A stretch of 59,297 nucleotides of DNA from Lingula anatina (Eukaryota; Brachiopoda; Lingulata; Lingulida; Lingulidae): the NCBI RefSeq assembly GCF_001039355.2, contig NW_019773598.1, forward strand, positions 1-59,297. Reading direction: 5' to 3'. A program made the position numbers and the translations under genes. Shown here piece after piece: positions 21,825-37,654 of this stretch; the stretch's first letter is position 1, and every line of letters starts with the position of its first letter. The notes below the pieces were generated by a model. It did no database searches. It was not told the origin of the DNA and saw only the letters and a program-made list of their open reading frames with translations.

Positions 21825-24800
21825 CTGGAAATAATTAGAACAAAAATATTTAAGTTTTTGGAATATCAATACACTTCCACTAATCTTTTAAATCCTTTCT
21901 TGGAATCTAAAAATATCACATATCATTTGACTAAATATTCATTGTGTATAGGAATACCTGAACAATATTGCGGGTAATTCAATTTTTTTTTGTTTCTCAT
22001 ACGAAAAAAAGTTGGTTCAACAATGAGTAAAATATATACTTTCACCAAAAAGCAACATACCAGGCTCACTTTTGTCTGGGAATTTTCCACCTAGTTTTAA
22101 AGCAGTAACATCAAGTCCCAGGAAATCATGAACAGCAGGGAATTCTCTGTCTACTGGTGACTCGTCATTTAACTTCAACTGGACTTTGTTTCCTAAAAAC
22201 CAAGGGGTAATGTGATCAACAGTCATCATCACAGGTACACTCTGGCATTTGTGTAGTTACCAATATTTTTCAAGGCAATTTTATAACAGTTTACAAGCAT
22301 TTGTTGTAAATGGGCCAATACAAACCACTGAAAAAAACATTTGTTATGTCTACTGCAAATTTGCACCAGGTTCAACAACTCTCCTTTTGAAAATGCACTC
22401 TTTGAAAAACAATCCAAAATACCTTGTACTGAAAGAGAGATGTTGTGCCACACATTATTATCCATCTTCTTGTCAGATACAGTGACTTTCTCATTTGTTC
22501 CTCCCTCCTGGAACTGATACACGAGCTTTCCTTCCTCCACTCCAAGGAGAGTGTATCCACTGGGACTTGTGGATTGAAACAGAGGCCCATCAGCGGAGGT
22601 GCCAAATGTGACTGACATGCTGTGTGAACCTGTTCCAACAGCCCTCTTTCTTCTTTTGGTGGCAGCACTGAGCAAGGACTGCCTCCTGTAGCTTTCCTTG
22701 GGGATGAATTCCACTTTGGCATTAGGTCCAAATGTGAATGACTTCAACTCTGCAAGTAGAATGTGAATTGTTTCATCTGTCAGATAATAAATACTATTCC
22801 TGCAATTGTCCATCATCTTCAAAATTCACAAACTCTACTTGAAAATCACATATTTTTATGATAAACTTATTTTACAAATACATAACACAAATTTTATATT
22901 TAATAATAATAAAAAAAGACTTACCCAATTCACATCTATCTCCCATAAACCCAGACCTGCAGGTGCAAGACATTCCAAACCATTCATCTTTACATGTTCC
23001 CCCATTCTCACATACATTGGATGTGCATGTGCCAATGTTTTCACGTGGGCATGTATTTGTCACACCAACGCTTGCTCGCAGTTTCTCCTTCCCTGTAAGA
23101 AGATTGTAACCATCCGCGACTGCAATGCGCAGGCATCCCACGAAGTCATAAGTCTGCACTTCTCTTCGCTGAAGGAGAAGGTCAAAGTCCCTAACACCTC
23201 CCAGGCTGAGGTTACCAGAGGCCACGTCAAGAGTCCTGAAAATAATATGTATTTTTTTTAATAACCATTCATTATATTATTTAACTGAAAAAAGAGATGG
23301 CAGATCATTTATTTATTTATTTATTATTTACTTCTTAAAACAGCACATTCAATAATAATATAATTTGTCAACCATTTGTGAATATTTCAAATAATACAGT
23401 CTACATCAGCCATGGCACATCAATTTCATTCCAAATTCATTACGCAAGTTTAGATAAATTTGCCTTATGTAGCATTATAACATATGCCTTATGAAGTATT
23501 ATAACATATCCAAATAACTGATCAATATTATAGCAACCTGTATTTTGGTAAGTTATTTCACTGCACAATTCTATTACTTACTGGAAGCCATCATGGGACC
23601 CTGTGGCATAACAATTGCTGTCCCCAATATTACACTGTCTGCAAACTGGGTCACACAGTTGCACTTTCAAAGTACCCGCCTGAAGAATAAGAAAAATATG
23701 TTACATTTGTTACATGCTTATCTAAAACTTTGTTCTACATACAGCTGTAGAAATAACTATTTTTTTCAATTTGATGAAAATGTCAACAATAGTCACGAGA
23801 ATATTAAATTTCCAGGTCAGAAGTTCCAACAAGTAGCCAGTACATAATATTCTTTCATCACACTTTGCAAAAACCTAGTTTGAGTCATAAGCTAAATGAA
23901 CATTACAATTTCTCCTTCAACATGTATCCCATCTTACCTCTTGAATTCTGCTGACTGTGACCTTGAACCATTTCCCATTGGACACATACTGACCCACCAT
24001 CAACTTCGTACTGTCCGTCTCACCAAGGTTGAACGAGAACACAACTCTGCCAGCCACAATCTCTAGAGCCAGGAAGTCAGTGGAACCTGGGTTGTACAGC
24101 AGCAGGGCATTTTGCTGTAGTGTGGCAAACTCTAGTACAATGTTATTCTGATCTCTCTGCAGTGGTGACTGGAATTCCATGTAGGAGAGGCTGTGGAAAC
24201 CTCTCCCTGTTAACTCACATCTGAAGGACCCCACAGTGTTCCTGCACTCACTTCCCGGGCATGGGTTAGACAGGCACTCGTTCACGTCATCACCGCAAGT
24301 TGGGCCTGTGTATCCTGCGACACACGTGCATGTTGGTGTACCGGCAATGTCCAGACAGGTGCCTCCATGTAAACAGACATTATTCCCACAGCTCTGACCA
24401 ATGTCCAGTTCACAATTGGTTCCAGTAAAACCAGCTGGACACTGGCAGTGGTGTGTATGCTGCACAGCTGGGGCAGTAAGGATGAAGGACAGACTGGCCA
24501 TTTGATCATAGGTGGAAAAGACAACAGGGTCATCAGAACAAACACCATTGTTTTGGCATGGGTTACTCTGACAGGGACTCACATTGATTGTGGCAATGAT
24601 AACACCACTCCCCTGTTGAATACTGTTCCTGTTGGACTGGAGAGTGCTTTCCAGGGTTGCTGCTGTTCTGTACTGCCCAGAGCTCTGCTGAATAGCCAGG
24701 AACAAGTCAAGGTTAGGCCCTCTCTGTAGCAAGTTGTGTAGGACTATAGAATCCCCACTGGTCAAATACTGGGCCAGGGTGCTCTCAAATCTGGTTCTAA

Positions 24801-27800
24801 ACGTTCGCAGGAATGTCTCTTGGGTTAAGCCCTGCAGTCTGACCACCAGTGTGTTCTCTAGGGTTGTGTTGTCCACTGTCCTGAATTTGACCAAAGTGGC
24901 TGAAGTCACTCCACTGGAACGGCCATCACTTGAGCTTATGTTCAAAGTGAAATCCTTGGGGCTTTGGACCTGGTTTGCTTGAAGCTGGCAGCTGGAACCA
25001 GAGAAGCTAAACATTGACCTGTCTCCCTGCAGGATTGAGCAGGTGTAGCTTCCAGAAATATCGGGGTCAGTTGGGGTCACATCTGCCACAAGGCCTCCTG
25101 GGAAGTTTCCTTGATAGGCAAACACAGAAACGGTCAGAGGACGTGGAGTTGGAGGGTTGTCATTCAAATCATTCACCAGGACATGCAAAGTTAAAGTGGA
25201 CGTCTGCTGGGGTGAGCCCCCATCTGTGACCTTGATAAGCAGGTCAAGGTTACTGATCTGCTCGCGGTCTAGCCTTGTCGTTGTCCTGAGTGCCCCATTG
25301 CTGCTCTGCAGTTGGAAATAAGAGCTATATTGATTGGGTACAAGGGAGTACGTGTAGGGGCCTTGATTGGGAGGCAGATCTGGATCTGTGGTGTGTGAAT
25401 CCAGCTGGATCACCACTGGTGCTTGCTGGGGATCCTGTTCTTCTGTGACATAAGCTGTGAGGTTCTGTGGCTGGAAGATGGGGCCGTTGTCATTGACATC
25501 ATCCAAGCTTATGATGACATTGGTAGAGCCTGTAAAATACAGTAACAAGTGAATTAATTTTATCATGAAATATATATAGTGTTGGCAAATGGAATAAAAT
25601 ATTGAAAAAATGCTGACAACAGCTGCAATAGGTTTTTCAACTCGTTTCTCTTATTAAGAATATTAAGACTCAAAACAAAGAATAATAAATTGAACTAGAT
25701 TGCTAACATATACAATAGTATCCCTTCACTAATATGTTTTAACTGTACAGTAAATATTTGATTTAACAATTCACACAACTACTATAAACTAACATCCTAG
25801 AACCCTGTAGGTTATCCTCAGTACATGTATTTCACAGTGAGAAGGAATGATTAAGTCCTTGGTATTACAAAAGATATAATTACCTGTCTGTGGTGGAGAA
25901 CCCGTGTCAATGGCCACAACAGTGATGTTATACACAGGCAGAGTCTCCCTGTCAAGTCTGGCTCCAGTAGTCCTCACCCAGCCAGAGACGGGCTCAACAC
26001 TGAATGCTCCGCCATCGTTGCCACTTTCAATGGAATAGCTAAACTGGCGATCTGATGTCTGGAGGTCGTTGTCGCTGGCTAACACACGTACTACGTTCTG
26101 TCCCGCTCCCGCGTCTTCACGCACATTCCCAGTGTATTCAGTCTCTGTGAACAAGGGTGGGTCATTGGCATCTTCCAAGCTGATGTACACCGTGCATGTG
26201 TCTGTGTCGTTACCACGCACGCTGCCTGGGTTCTTGGCCATGACTGTTAGGGTTACTGATGACATCACTTCTCGATCTAAAGGGGTCTCAACGATAATAG
26301 TCCCTCGCAGACTGTCGATCTTGAAACCTTTCCTGTTGCTGCTGCCCACCAAGAAATAATATACCACCCCTTCTGTGCCCTGGTCGCTATCCAAAGCTGT
26401 CACGGCACCAACTTGTTGCCCTGGGCGGGCAGACTCGCTGACAATAAACTCATAACGTCTGCGAGTAAACTTGGGGTAGTCCTCATTTGCTCCAGTGACA
26501 TGAACATTGAGCACGGCTGTCGATTCAAGGCTGGTTCCTGGATTTGTTGCCCTGACAACCATAGTATATAGTTTCTTCGTCTCGTAGTCCAAGTCAGTTT
26601 GAGTTCTGATGACCCCAGTCTCTGCATTAATGGTGAAGCCTGCCCCTCCTTCAAGACGGTACTCCACATCTGCATAGGCATTGGAGTCTGCATCAGTGGC
26701 GTGGGCTACGAAGACTGTGGAACCACGCGGTGAATTTTCCAAGATGTAGGTATCGTAGGTCGACTGGTTGAAGACGGGTGGGTTATCATTGATGTCAGTG
26801 AGCTGTATTATGAAGGCCGCACTGGACTGCTTGGAAATCAGACCTTTGTCTTTAGCTGTGATGGTCAGGTTTGTGACAGAAGTGGTATCATAGTCCAGAG
26901 GTTTGGCTATTGTCACCATCCCCGACGTCTCCCCAATGGCAAACCACCCTTGAGGATCACCACCAGTGATATGGTACTCCACCTGCCCGTTAATCCCCTG
27001 GTCATCATCTTGGGCAGACAATGATGCCACAACATTACCCACACGGCGATTCTCAGGTATGGTGGCCCGAAACGTGGTGCTGTTGAATCGTGGCGTGTTC
27101 CTGTTGACGTCGGTGACACTAAAGTGGACTGTGACATCTGCACTCTGGGGTGGAGTGCCTTTGTCCGTAGCCCTGATGACCACTACAAAGTCCCTATTTC
27201 GCTGACCAGTGAGAGACTGGGCCACACTGATCCACCCTGTGGTGGCATCCACAGTGAAGAAACTTGTCCCATTGTAGCCAGGAAGTGACTGGTACCCAAC
27301 CTCTGCATTAACACCATAGTCCAGGCTGTCACTGGGAAAAGAGAAGATTGTCGTTATGCAGCAGTAGCAGAAAAATTGAGCACAACAAATCCACAATTTT
27401 ATTTTAACAATTTTGACATTGTTCTAATGAATTACTTGATAATTTGTAATGAGTGTGCAATCTGTCTCTGGCAACCATCTGCTGACCAGGTAGCATTTCA
27501 ATTTTAGTATTTCAAAGGACAGCCACTTTTTTATACATCTTAAAAAACATTACTAAAAGTTTTACCCAAAATTACCCAAATCCCACTTTGTATACTTACA
27601 CTGCCTCTGTCCTGACCACCCTGGTCCCCATTGAGGTATTATCTGGCACTGGGGTGAAATAACTGGTCTTATTGAACACAGGAGCATTGTTGTTAGCATC
27701 CTCTATGTTAACAGTGACCACCACCTCTGTGGATCTTCTTGGCACACCTTGATCACTCGCCACCACAATCAGCTGGTGTCGATTGGAGGCAAGGGAGGCA

Positions 27801-30800
27801 GGATCAAAGGTCAATGGTTGCTTGGAGAAGATGGAACCACTGTCTGCGTTGATGTCAAAGAATTCAGAGATCTGTTTCAAGGAGTACTGCACCATGGAGT
27901 TGGGTCCGGTTTCATCACGATCCGTTGCAGTCACAGTCCCAACAGGGCTGCCCTGTCTCTGCAACTCCTTGAAATTAAATGAGTAGGGCGTATTTGAAAA
28001 CTGCGGAGCATTGTCATTCTGGTCTTCTATGGTGATGGAGACCCTGGTTGTTATCCTCCATGAGCCGTCCAATGCCTGTACAGTCAATGTATATTGGTCT
28101 TTAGTCTCACGATCAAGAGATCCAGCCACTGTCACATTCCCACTTGTTTCATCTATGGCGAATTTGTTGTCAGGGTTTACTATTAGAGAATAACGAGCGA
28201 TGGCGTTGGCTCCAATGTCAAGGTCGGAGGATGTTATTCTCATCACGAAGGCACCCACATTTGCATTCTCTTGAATGGTTCCTCTGAAGATCTTGGTGAA
28301 CTGAGGTGGATTGTCGTTCTTGTCAGCTACTGTGACATCCACAGTGGTCTGAGCTGTTCTTGGTGGTGTACCCTAAAAAACAGAAATACAGTATTTTTAA
28401 AATGTTGCCTTAATTGACGTTCTTTATCTCATTATTCTTAAAAAACCTATGAAATAAAACAAGTATTATCCAGTAATGCATAACGGCATACCTGGGCAAT
28501 TTTAAACTTGTGTACAGATTTTAAATTGAAACCATATTTTGATTAAATATTTTTTACTCTTTGAAAATGGATATTAAAGATACTATACTGACCTGATCAG
28601 CGGCCTGGATGACCAGCACATAATGATCCACCTGCTCACGATCCAGACTGTCCACAGTGGAAAGACGTCCATTAGTAGGATTAATACTAAATATGTTGCC
28701 GACATTGCCAGACACTATGGAGTAGGTGACCTGACCATTGGGTCCCGAATCAGCATCCGTGGCCGAGAGTGAATCCAGCACAACTTCTCCTCCCTGTGGA
28801 TTGGACTCGAGAATACTGACATTGTACACAAATCTCTCGAAGACAGGGCTGTTATCATTGACATCAGTCACCGTTATACTGAGCTTGATGTATGAAGATA
28901 AGGGTGGTTGGGAGCCATCCCGAGCTTCAATCCATAGCGAATACCCAGTCACTGCTTCGTAATCTAGAGGTCTCATCAGAGTGACGTTACCCAGAGTTTG
29001 GCCTACAGCAAAAGTCTTCCTGATATTCCCAGCTGCGATGTGGTAAGTGATACCTTGTCCCGATGGAGCGGTGGCAGAGACAGTTGTTATCGTGTTGCCT
29101 ACTGGGGTGTTTTCTGATTGGCTGAACTGGCGCGCTGAGCTGCTGAATGTTGGATATTGAGAGAGCGGTGCTGACTGGAATGTTAGCTGCACTTCGGCAA
29201 TATCCATCCTTGGTGGTTGACCCTGAAATAGAACAAAAGACTCCTTGTTGAACATGTTGATTATATTGGGGTTGGTGTAAATGCACATGAAACGGACACA
29301 AGAAAAATTAAATGCAAAGACAACAGTTATTAAAAATAAAAGTTAACTGTAATATGTGTATGTATATGTTTAATATCTTTTCAAGATAAACACAAAATAT
29401 GAAACTCACCAAACTACTATTTACAAAGACTTAAATGATCGCAAACAGTAAATATGAAGTATTACTAAAAATCTTACAGCCTTAAAACATTGATACCTTT
29501 CTAGTTATTACAAAACAAATCACCGAAATCTTCCAGTAAAACTTAAAATGATGATAATAATCTAAAATCAAGATCTTCAGTAAAATAAATCTACCTGGTC
29601 AGAAGCAATTACACTAAATCTTAATCCTCGTGGAAATGAAGATGCCATTAATCCGTCTTTGGTGGTCAACACGCCAGTCTGTGGATTTATGTTGAAGTAG
29701 AGAGTATCTGGGTCATCTGACAAAGAGTAAACTATCTGCCCATTGGATCCAACATCTTTGTCAATGGCCGTCACGCCAGCGACGAAGTCAGCTGGAAGAA
29801 TGTCTGTTTTGATTAGTTATATACGGATATATTTTGGATCATCATATCATGTGACGTTTTAAAAACAAAAAAATTTTCAATAAAAAACTAACCCCAAATA
29901 TGATATGACATGAACTTCAGGTATCATTTATATCATAATTTTCAAGGTTAATCAACACAGCAATTCTTATAAGAATTAGATTTCAGTAAACACCTAGGCG
30001 TTTGTGTATGTGTTTTCACTTGCATGTGTGTAAAGTAAATATCTACCTGATGTGGTTGGGTCCCGTATGTAGTAACTGAACAGGTCTTTCTCAAACTGTG
30101 GGGCATTGTCGTTCACGTCTGTCACCTGCACCGACACCGTGGCAGTGCTGGACCTGGGAACAATACCACCATCTGTTGCCACGACAACCAAGGTGTATGC
30201 CTCCTGCTCTTCTCTGTCCAGTGTTTCCATGGTAACAATTTGCCCAGATACGGGATGGATGGTGAAAGGATTTCCAGGAAAGCTTTGTATGCGATACCTG
30301 CAATATAGAATAGCATACATTGCACACACAGAGACCTTAGAGATAAGTAAACACTGTTCAGCTAAATATGAACTAACAGGCCTTGTTTCACTCCACCTGA
30401 AGTTTTAATCATGATAGCTTAATCTAAAATTTTCTCAAAAACTGAATTCACTCAACATCTGAGATGTGTGCCAAAACAAGGTGATCTGTTCACTTTGAGG
30501 ATCAGCTTTTCTTCAATAACTTTCATCAAAGTAAAAATTCACCCTCAACAATAATTTTCCCCAACTTACGTTATAGCAGCATTATTCCCAATGTCGTAAT
30601 CCACAGCATACACCTGTTCTACTGGTGTGTTAGGAGGTAGATTCTCCCGTATGCTCACTGCATAGTGTGTGCGCACAAAGGTGGGCGTGTGGTCGTTCAC
30701 GTCCTGAACAATTACTGTGATCTTGCCAGTGCCTGTCAGCTGAGGAGAGCCTGGAAATAAAGAGATTGTAGCTCTATTTAGCTAAATGAACCAAAGCCTG

Positions 30801-33800
30801 AAGTGATGTTTTTATTTGTCTAAATTCTTACTTTTTACAGCAAAACGTGGCAAACCTTTTTAACTTACTTCTTAATTTGTTCTCTTTACTTTAACCATAC
30901 GTTAAAAATCCAAAACAGGTTTTTTACTCTATCTGTTCTATTAACAAAGCTTTTGAAGGTAAATGTACACACACAAACATTCACAACCATGCCCACTCCT
31001 GAAATCTTGAACAGAAGTAAAAGCGATTTCCAACATCTTGTATATAAGTAAAAAAAGATAATTTATGTTAAGTGCAACAATATAATAACTGACTAATCAC
31101 TATTTAACATCTAGCTGAAGGAATAAATTGAAATATGCTAAAAGAGAAGAAACAGACGGTTCCGCTACCAGGAACGAAACTTTTTTTCAGCCCAGTGCTA
31201 AAATTGGCATTAAAAGGCACTAACACTACAAGCTTACAATAAATCATAAACATCATGCACACCCATCAATCAATTCCAAACATTTACTCTCAAATCGTAC
31301 TTTGCCTTCATCTAGCCAGGACATTTTTCAGCTCTGCAGCTCAAAAAACGTAAAACCAGAGGCAAAAAATTCCAACAGACAACTGGCAGATTTTATTGCA
31401 CTACAGAAAGGACATATTGTTACAAATAACAGTTATTTCATTACAGCTGATGTCCCTGGCCCAGACGCTAATAGCTGTTCATGTAGGCAACATTCAGTAT
31501 TATTTTCCCACTGTAGCCGACAGCTTGGGAAAAGAAAAACATGGAAGAACTTCAAAAACCAAATTCCAACTGTTTCAAACATTTCTCTGGTTTTGAAATA
31601 TCAAAATGAACATGTCATAGGACAATTCTGTGCAAGCCTGTATCATGTAAACTTTAGGACAAAGAATTCATGGATTGCAAGGCTCCAAACAAACCAATTC
31701 CAAACGCCTAGCGTCCTTGATGAGTGGGCTTCCTGAACTTCTTGAGGTGCCGAGACAAATAAATGTTCTTCAAGAAAAATAATACCCTAGAAACAGAGGT
31801 AAACAAAAATGCTGTTGTGAGGGCAACAAATTCCATTTCTAGGCAACAAGAGGGAAAATATTTACATTTGGTTAGTCGACTGTGGCCCTGTCACAAACAA
31901 GCCTGGAACTATGATATGCCCCTAATGGGAACAAAGTCGTGTTCTGGAATGTTTACACAGGCAAACTAGGTTGTTTCAGGGGAAAGCCAGGACTGAGACA
32001 AATGACACCTCTAAATTTAAAGGACAAGCTGACTGCATTATGTCATGCATAGCGTTTGCCTTGAGACAAAGCACAAACACCTGATTAAAATGCTCATCCA
32101 TGGAGTCAAGCTGGTTTCGCACCAGGTTCACATTGCAGACAATCCAGATTTTACCTCATGTAAACTTTGCCTCATTTCTTGAGAATGGGAACAAAGTCAT
32201 GTTACAGCAGCAATCCCCTCAACCATAAAACAATATTAGCCGTGTGATATATATGTGAGAGGACTTAAAACAAAATAATATCCCAAGTCTACTGCTTTTA
32301 CCCAAAATCTGGTTTAAAAATGTGAAGGTTAGAGCTATCAATCAAAAGGAAACCTGTGCTAAATGTGTTCTATGTGTTCTAAGTGTTGAAAGAAAAGTCC
32401 CCTTTTGGCTGTTTTTGTGGCATTTAAGTCAATCCCATTGCTGTTTAACTGGACTTGCTAACAAAATGTACAATTTATTCTGTGTATTACCAATTGGACA
32501 ACTCAATGCAAAAAAACTGGCAGCTTTTTTTTTCTTTCTAAGTAAAAATCACCATTTGTCACTGCTGACTTGTGCAAATTCCAAAGGCTATACTTAAAGC
32601 TATACGCTGTCCTGACTTGGAAGGGCAAGTTCCAACTGTTTCAGCATATACAGTAATCTGTGGAAACTGTCATGTGTTGTGGGGTGGATAGGCTGCCAAT
32701 TACTCAAAACCTAAGTGATGTTGAAGCTTTGGGGGAGCATTCCTTCACTGACAGATAGTCATGAGAAGAAATGAAATGATAATATGAGAAGAATGAAAAC
32801 TTAACCATATCTCATTTCACCATTAAACCCTCTATAACACAATTTACTCAGGTCTCTCTCTCTCTCTCTCTCACTCTCTCTTTCTCTCTAAGATGTATAA
32901 GCCTGTTGTTAAATAATAAAATAATAACAGCCTACCTGAGTCATAAGCTGTAATAACCAGCTCATACTGGTCCCTGGTCTCTCTGTCCAATGTCCTGGTG
33001 GCAGTGACCAGTCCAGTCTGAGTGTCCAGCCTGAAGATATCTCCCACCCCTTGAAGTAACCTGTAGGTAACCTGGTTGTTTGGTGGGGAATCTGCATCGT
33101 AGGCTTCAACCTTGCAGACAAAGACGGGAAGATCTGAGGCGGGAACACCTTCCTGAACGTATGCTATGTATGGGGAGTCGCGGAATGTTGGGGTGTTGTC
33201 GTTAACATCTGTGACCTCGATGGTGACAGTTGCCGTGTCATAGCGTGGCTCTATTCCGCCATCTTCTGCCCTGATCTGAAGAGTGTACGACCTGACACGT
33301 TCATAGTTGAGTTTCTTCTGAACGCTAAGTTCCCCAGTATGAGAGTCCATCTTAAAGTCGCCATTACTATCTCCACTAAAGATGAAGTATCTCGTTTCTC
33401 CATTCAGCCCAGCATCACGATCAGTCGCACTGACTTGCTTCAACAGAGTACCAATGGCGGCATTCTCGGAAACAGTTGCTTGATACTCTTGTGGATCAAA
33501 CACAGGATTGTTATCGTTCTTGTCACGGATGTGCACGGTGATGGTCTGGTGTGATGACCGCGGGGGCTGACCTTTGTCCGTAGCTGTGATGTCCAGTATA
33601 TAAGTATCCTTAGTTTCTCTGTCCAGGTTCCCACTGACCTTCAACAAACCATCACCAGGACCCAGGGAGAACATGTTACTGGTGAGATGGTAGGCGACAT
33701 AGCTGTTGCGTTCTGCGTCAGGATCCAGGGCGGTGACTTTCATGATGGTGGTGCCCACTGGCATGTTCTCTGATACCCAGGTCTCATTGCGAGTAGTGAA

Positions 33801-36800
33801 TACAGGAGCATTGTCGTTGACGTCTTTGAGGATGACACTCACCTGAAATGATTGTAAAATGTAGATTTTTTATTTAGTTACCTTTTTTAGCAAAAGAATT
33901 ATCACAGGCCTTATAGTCTAAAAGTTTGTTTCCAAATCTCAGCTTAGATATCACATTTTGTATCAATAACAAAAACTGCTTTTTATCCAAATGTCTATCT
34001 TTTCATGAAAAAAAAGGGGGGGGGGGATAACATTAACAAGACAATGGGTCTATCTTTTTACTGGAAATAAAGGATCACCATCCTTACTTGTGTTGTCCCT
34101 TGAAGTCTATTATTGGGATATTCTGCCATATCAGAAGCCTCAACAGTTAGGGTGTAGAAAGGCATAGTCTCCCTGTCCAATGGCAAGCTAGAATAGATGG
34201 TTCCATTTTTGGGGTCGATCCTGAACTGTCCAATGGGGTCTCCCGAGACAATGGAGTAGACAATTTCACCATTTGTTCCTGAAATTGAATTGGAAAATAC
34301 TTAAAGGGATAATAACTCTTCATATGAGATCTATATTTCACAATAAAAACATAGTGAATAACTCATAGAAATATAATATATTCTGTTTTACCACCAAAAA
34401 CGGCAGTTATAGCTATTATTCTGATATCTGAGTTTGTCTTCAGATCACGTGACCTCCATTGATGGCTGTAGTCAGTTATAATCTCTTAAGAGATTTTAAC
34501 AAAAAACCAAACTTTTTAGAAAAAAACCAGGGACTAACTTTGAATGTAAAAATGGATTCATTTACCATTGGTAAGTATGAGAAAATTTTTGTTAACTCCA
34601 GGAAAATTCATTTTTTTGCCAAAACGAAGAGTTATTATCACTTTAATATATTCACAGAGCCAAAAACATAAGGGAATGGTCAAAAAATATTATATTGCTT
34701 TGTGCAAGCAGTCGCGTATTGACTCAAATTTTTTTGTTTTTGATTTGGGTTAATTACTTGTTTTGTAACTCTATGTTAAATATCAGGTAAAACATGGTGT
34801 ATGCTGGCTTTGACTTTCTTTTACTAAAAAATGTAACAAATGGGAGCTCAGAAATTTTTTTCGATCTTGATTATGTACGTTCAGGTAGGTCTTTACCAGA
34901 CAGATTAAGAGGAAAGCTGGTGGATTTGGGTGGCCTGTTACTCCTAATCCGTTACTACATAAACCAAGACAAAAAATGTCCATCTAAAACTGATACACAA
35001 CATCAATCTCTGTCAACTAGGATCTTCCACCTGAGTTTATCTCTGGTAAACATCGCAGCAAAAATGTGGCTAAGGTTATAAATTCCCTCAATCCTGCTAA
35101 CCAAAGTTAACCGTTAACAAACATGGCTGCCTCATTCCAATTGTTTTACAGTAAGTTTGCATGATAAATAATGATTTATTAAGTTCCAACCGGCAAATCG
35201 AAAAAAAAAAAGGAAAAAAAAAGAAAAAAAATTTAATCTGTAACTCCCTCAAAAAACTTCTTTGAAGTAAATTCAATCAGGCGCCTGCTAATCTTTTCCC
35301 TGATACCAGTCCCCCTATCACAAGTAAACACATCAATACGGTTGACAAATAGGGTATTAAAATGTACTGCTTGCTGAATAACTAGAATGCTATGCCTCTG
35401 CAGTATCTAATAGCATTTTTTCCTCTTGATCAGGCAGGCAATCTACTTGGATTATCCCCACACATAGATCTTAAGTTATGTTCCCAATTCTCCACTACAA
35501 TTTACTGGTCACATTCCTGTTTGGGAAGTAATCTCATTTCAAAATATACATAGATGGCTTAACTCCCCTTCATCTTTAGAAAATAATCTCAACGAGCATT
35601 TTAGAGCTTTGATTAATACTTTATAGACTTGATCCTTGAATGGTTTGAGTTAAGGTTTTCTAAATGCTCTTTTTTTCCCAAGTTTGGATACATACAAGTG
35701 CAAACTTCATTTTGACAATAGATTTATTTTTTCAATTATATTGACTTGTTGACCTAATTTGTCCAAAATGATTAGTTTCTACTCATCTGAAACATTCTTT
35801 CTTATTTATTGACCCCCCTCGAGGGCAATTGATTCCCATTTTTATTTCCTTGCTATGTACATGTTTGTGCCACATTGATCCTGTTGGGGAAACGATTGAT
35901 TAGTTTTTGGTACAAACATTTTTGGGTCACACTGCTGATAAAAAGTTCTGTCAACCGTACACCTACTTAACAGGAATCTGTTTGATCTTCACCTTGCTAC
36001 TCTTAGTGATAGTAGCCTAGGTAAAGACATGTATACAGCGAGTACTTTAAGAAGATCATAACTACCAGCTTCCTTCTCTCTCTCTTTCATTTGTCTCAAA
36101 TCATTACCTCTCAAAAATAATGATTGTGGCACAATGCGTTTGATTTTCCCCCTAATTAACAAATGAAAATCCACTAATGATTTGACAATCTTCCTCACTT
36201 ATTAAGTATACTTATGATAATCCCCTATCTTAATCCATATGACTTATATCTAAATGAAATATAATTACCATGTGATGCTTGTAAGTGTAACACATTAACG
36301 ATTATTGATGAAAATCCTAATCCCTCTTCAAGTGACCAAATATTATTGCTTTTTCCTTCATAAACATCGAACAGGGGCCACACATGACCTTAGTTCTAAA
36401 ATACACCCTGATATTTTCATTCCTTACTCTGGTACCTTTCCCAATGTTTACAAAACACATCAGAGTAAACAACAAGGTGATGTTTTCACAACAACTAAAT
36501 GTTAATATCCCTGCCTCTGAGATTGAGAGTACCCAGAATTACAGAGAGTTAGATGGCAACTTTTTAAGTCTTCATGTAGAACTCTACAGGCCTATTCAGA
36601 ACTGCACTTAATTCCACTAGGAAGAAATTAACTATATGTCCTAAGAAACCAGATTGCTTTGACTCGAGTTTTTTTTTCCATTTTAGGTGCTCTTTGGTCC
36701 CATCAGCTGGGGACTGTTTTACAAAATGATTAAAGTCCATAGTCAGCCTTAGCAAAGAGGCTAAGAATCTAAGTTGACTAAGTTGCATTTCATATAGATA

Positions 36801-37608
36801 TCTACAGGACAACTTATCTCATTATTCAGACTTAAAACCAAGTCATCACACCAAATACTTCTGTCATGGCACTAATTCTAACTCACAGAGGTGGCAATAA
36901 CTTTTTTGAGGTATTTCTAGTTATCTGTTGTGGCACAACAGGTTTACATGTTATTAGACTAATAGTGAAGAAACACGGACTTAACTTGGCATACATTCCA
37001 AGTTTGGCACTCCAAGCATAAGCCAAAAATCCAAGTCTATATATGAAACTGCCTCTTTAAGCCTCAAAACTTTGGGTGGTCAGAGCCAGAGAGCAGCTGG
37101 CATACTGCAGTATGCAGTGATCAGATATGCTGTGGTTTTATACTGCTGACCTACCACAGGCAATACTGACATTTTATGACATTTTTCCTGTGAACATCCA
37201 GTGCACTTCACCCCTCACAAACACATTAAAACAAGATGGATGAAGTTGATTTAGGAGGCCAAAGATAAAGGTGTCCTGTAGAAAATCTTTTTTTATGACA
37301 GATTTGACACATCAGCAGATCCATTCTATAGAATGAAATTTCAATTCCAAGAACATCAATCTTCTACACCCTTTTTATTTTTTTCTTTAATATTTTTACA
37401 TCTACTATCCCTGATGAGATCACCAGCCAAACTAGCACCTCTACAAGTTATTCATGTCAACTATACCACCATATTACCACGTATGCCTTCTTCATAGGCT
37501 TATACTTGACTAATGCAGTTGTAGTTATAAGTCTGCAGCATTTTTTTAAAAATAATTTTTATCCAATGAGTACAAAGTTAAACTAAAATAAATCTTTCTC
37601 AAGATTCA

Positions 37609-37654
<46 letters not shown>

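Noticed and set aside
31302-31736. 144-codon + strand open frame between Fat-like exons
   Set aside because: It has no domain or motif and no repeat ends, and it lies in an intron of an opposite-strand gene. Its amino-acid composition looks random.
34459-35081. Short + strand frames suggesting a decayed retroelement
   Set aside because: No reverse transcriptase, integrase or other signature, no terminal repeats and no target duplication could be seen.
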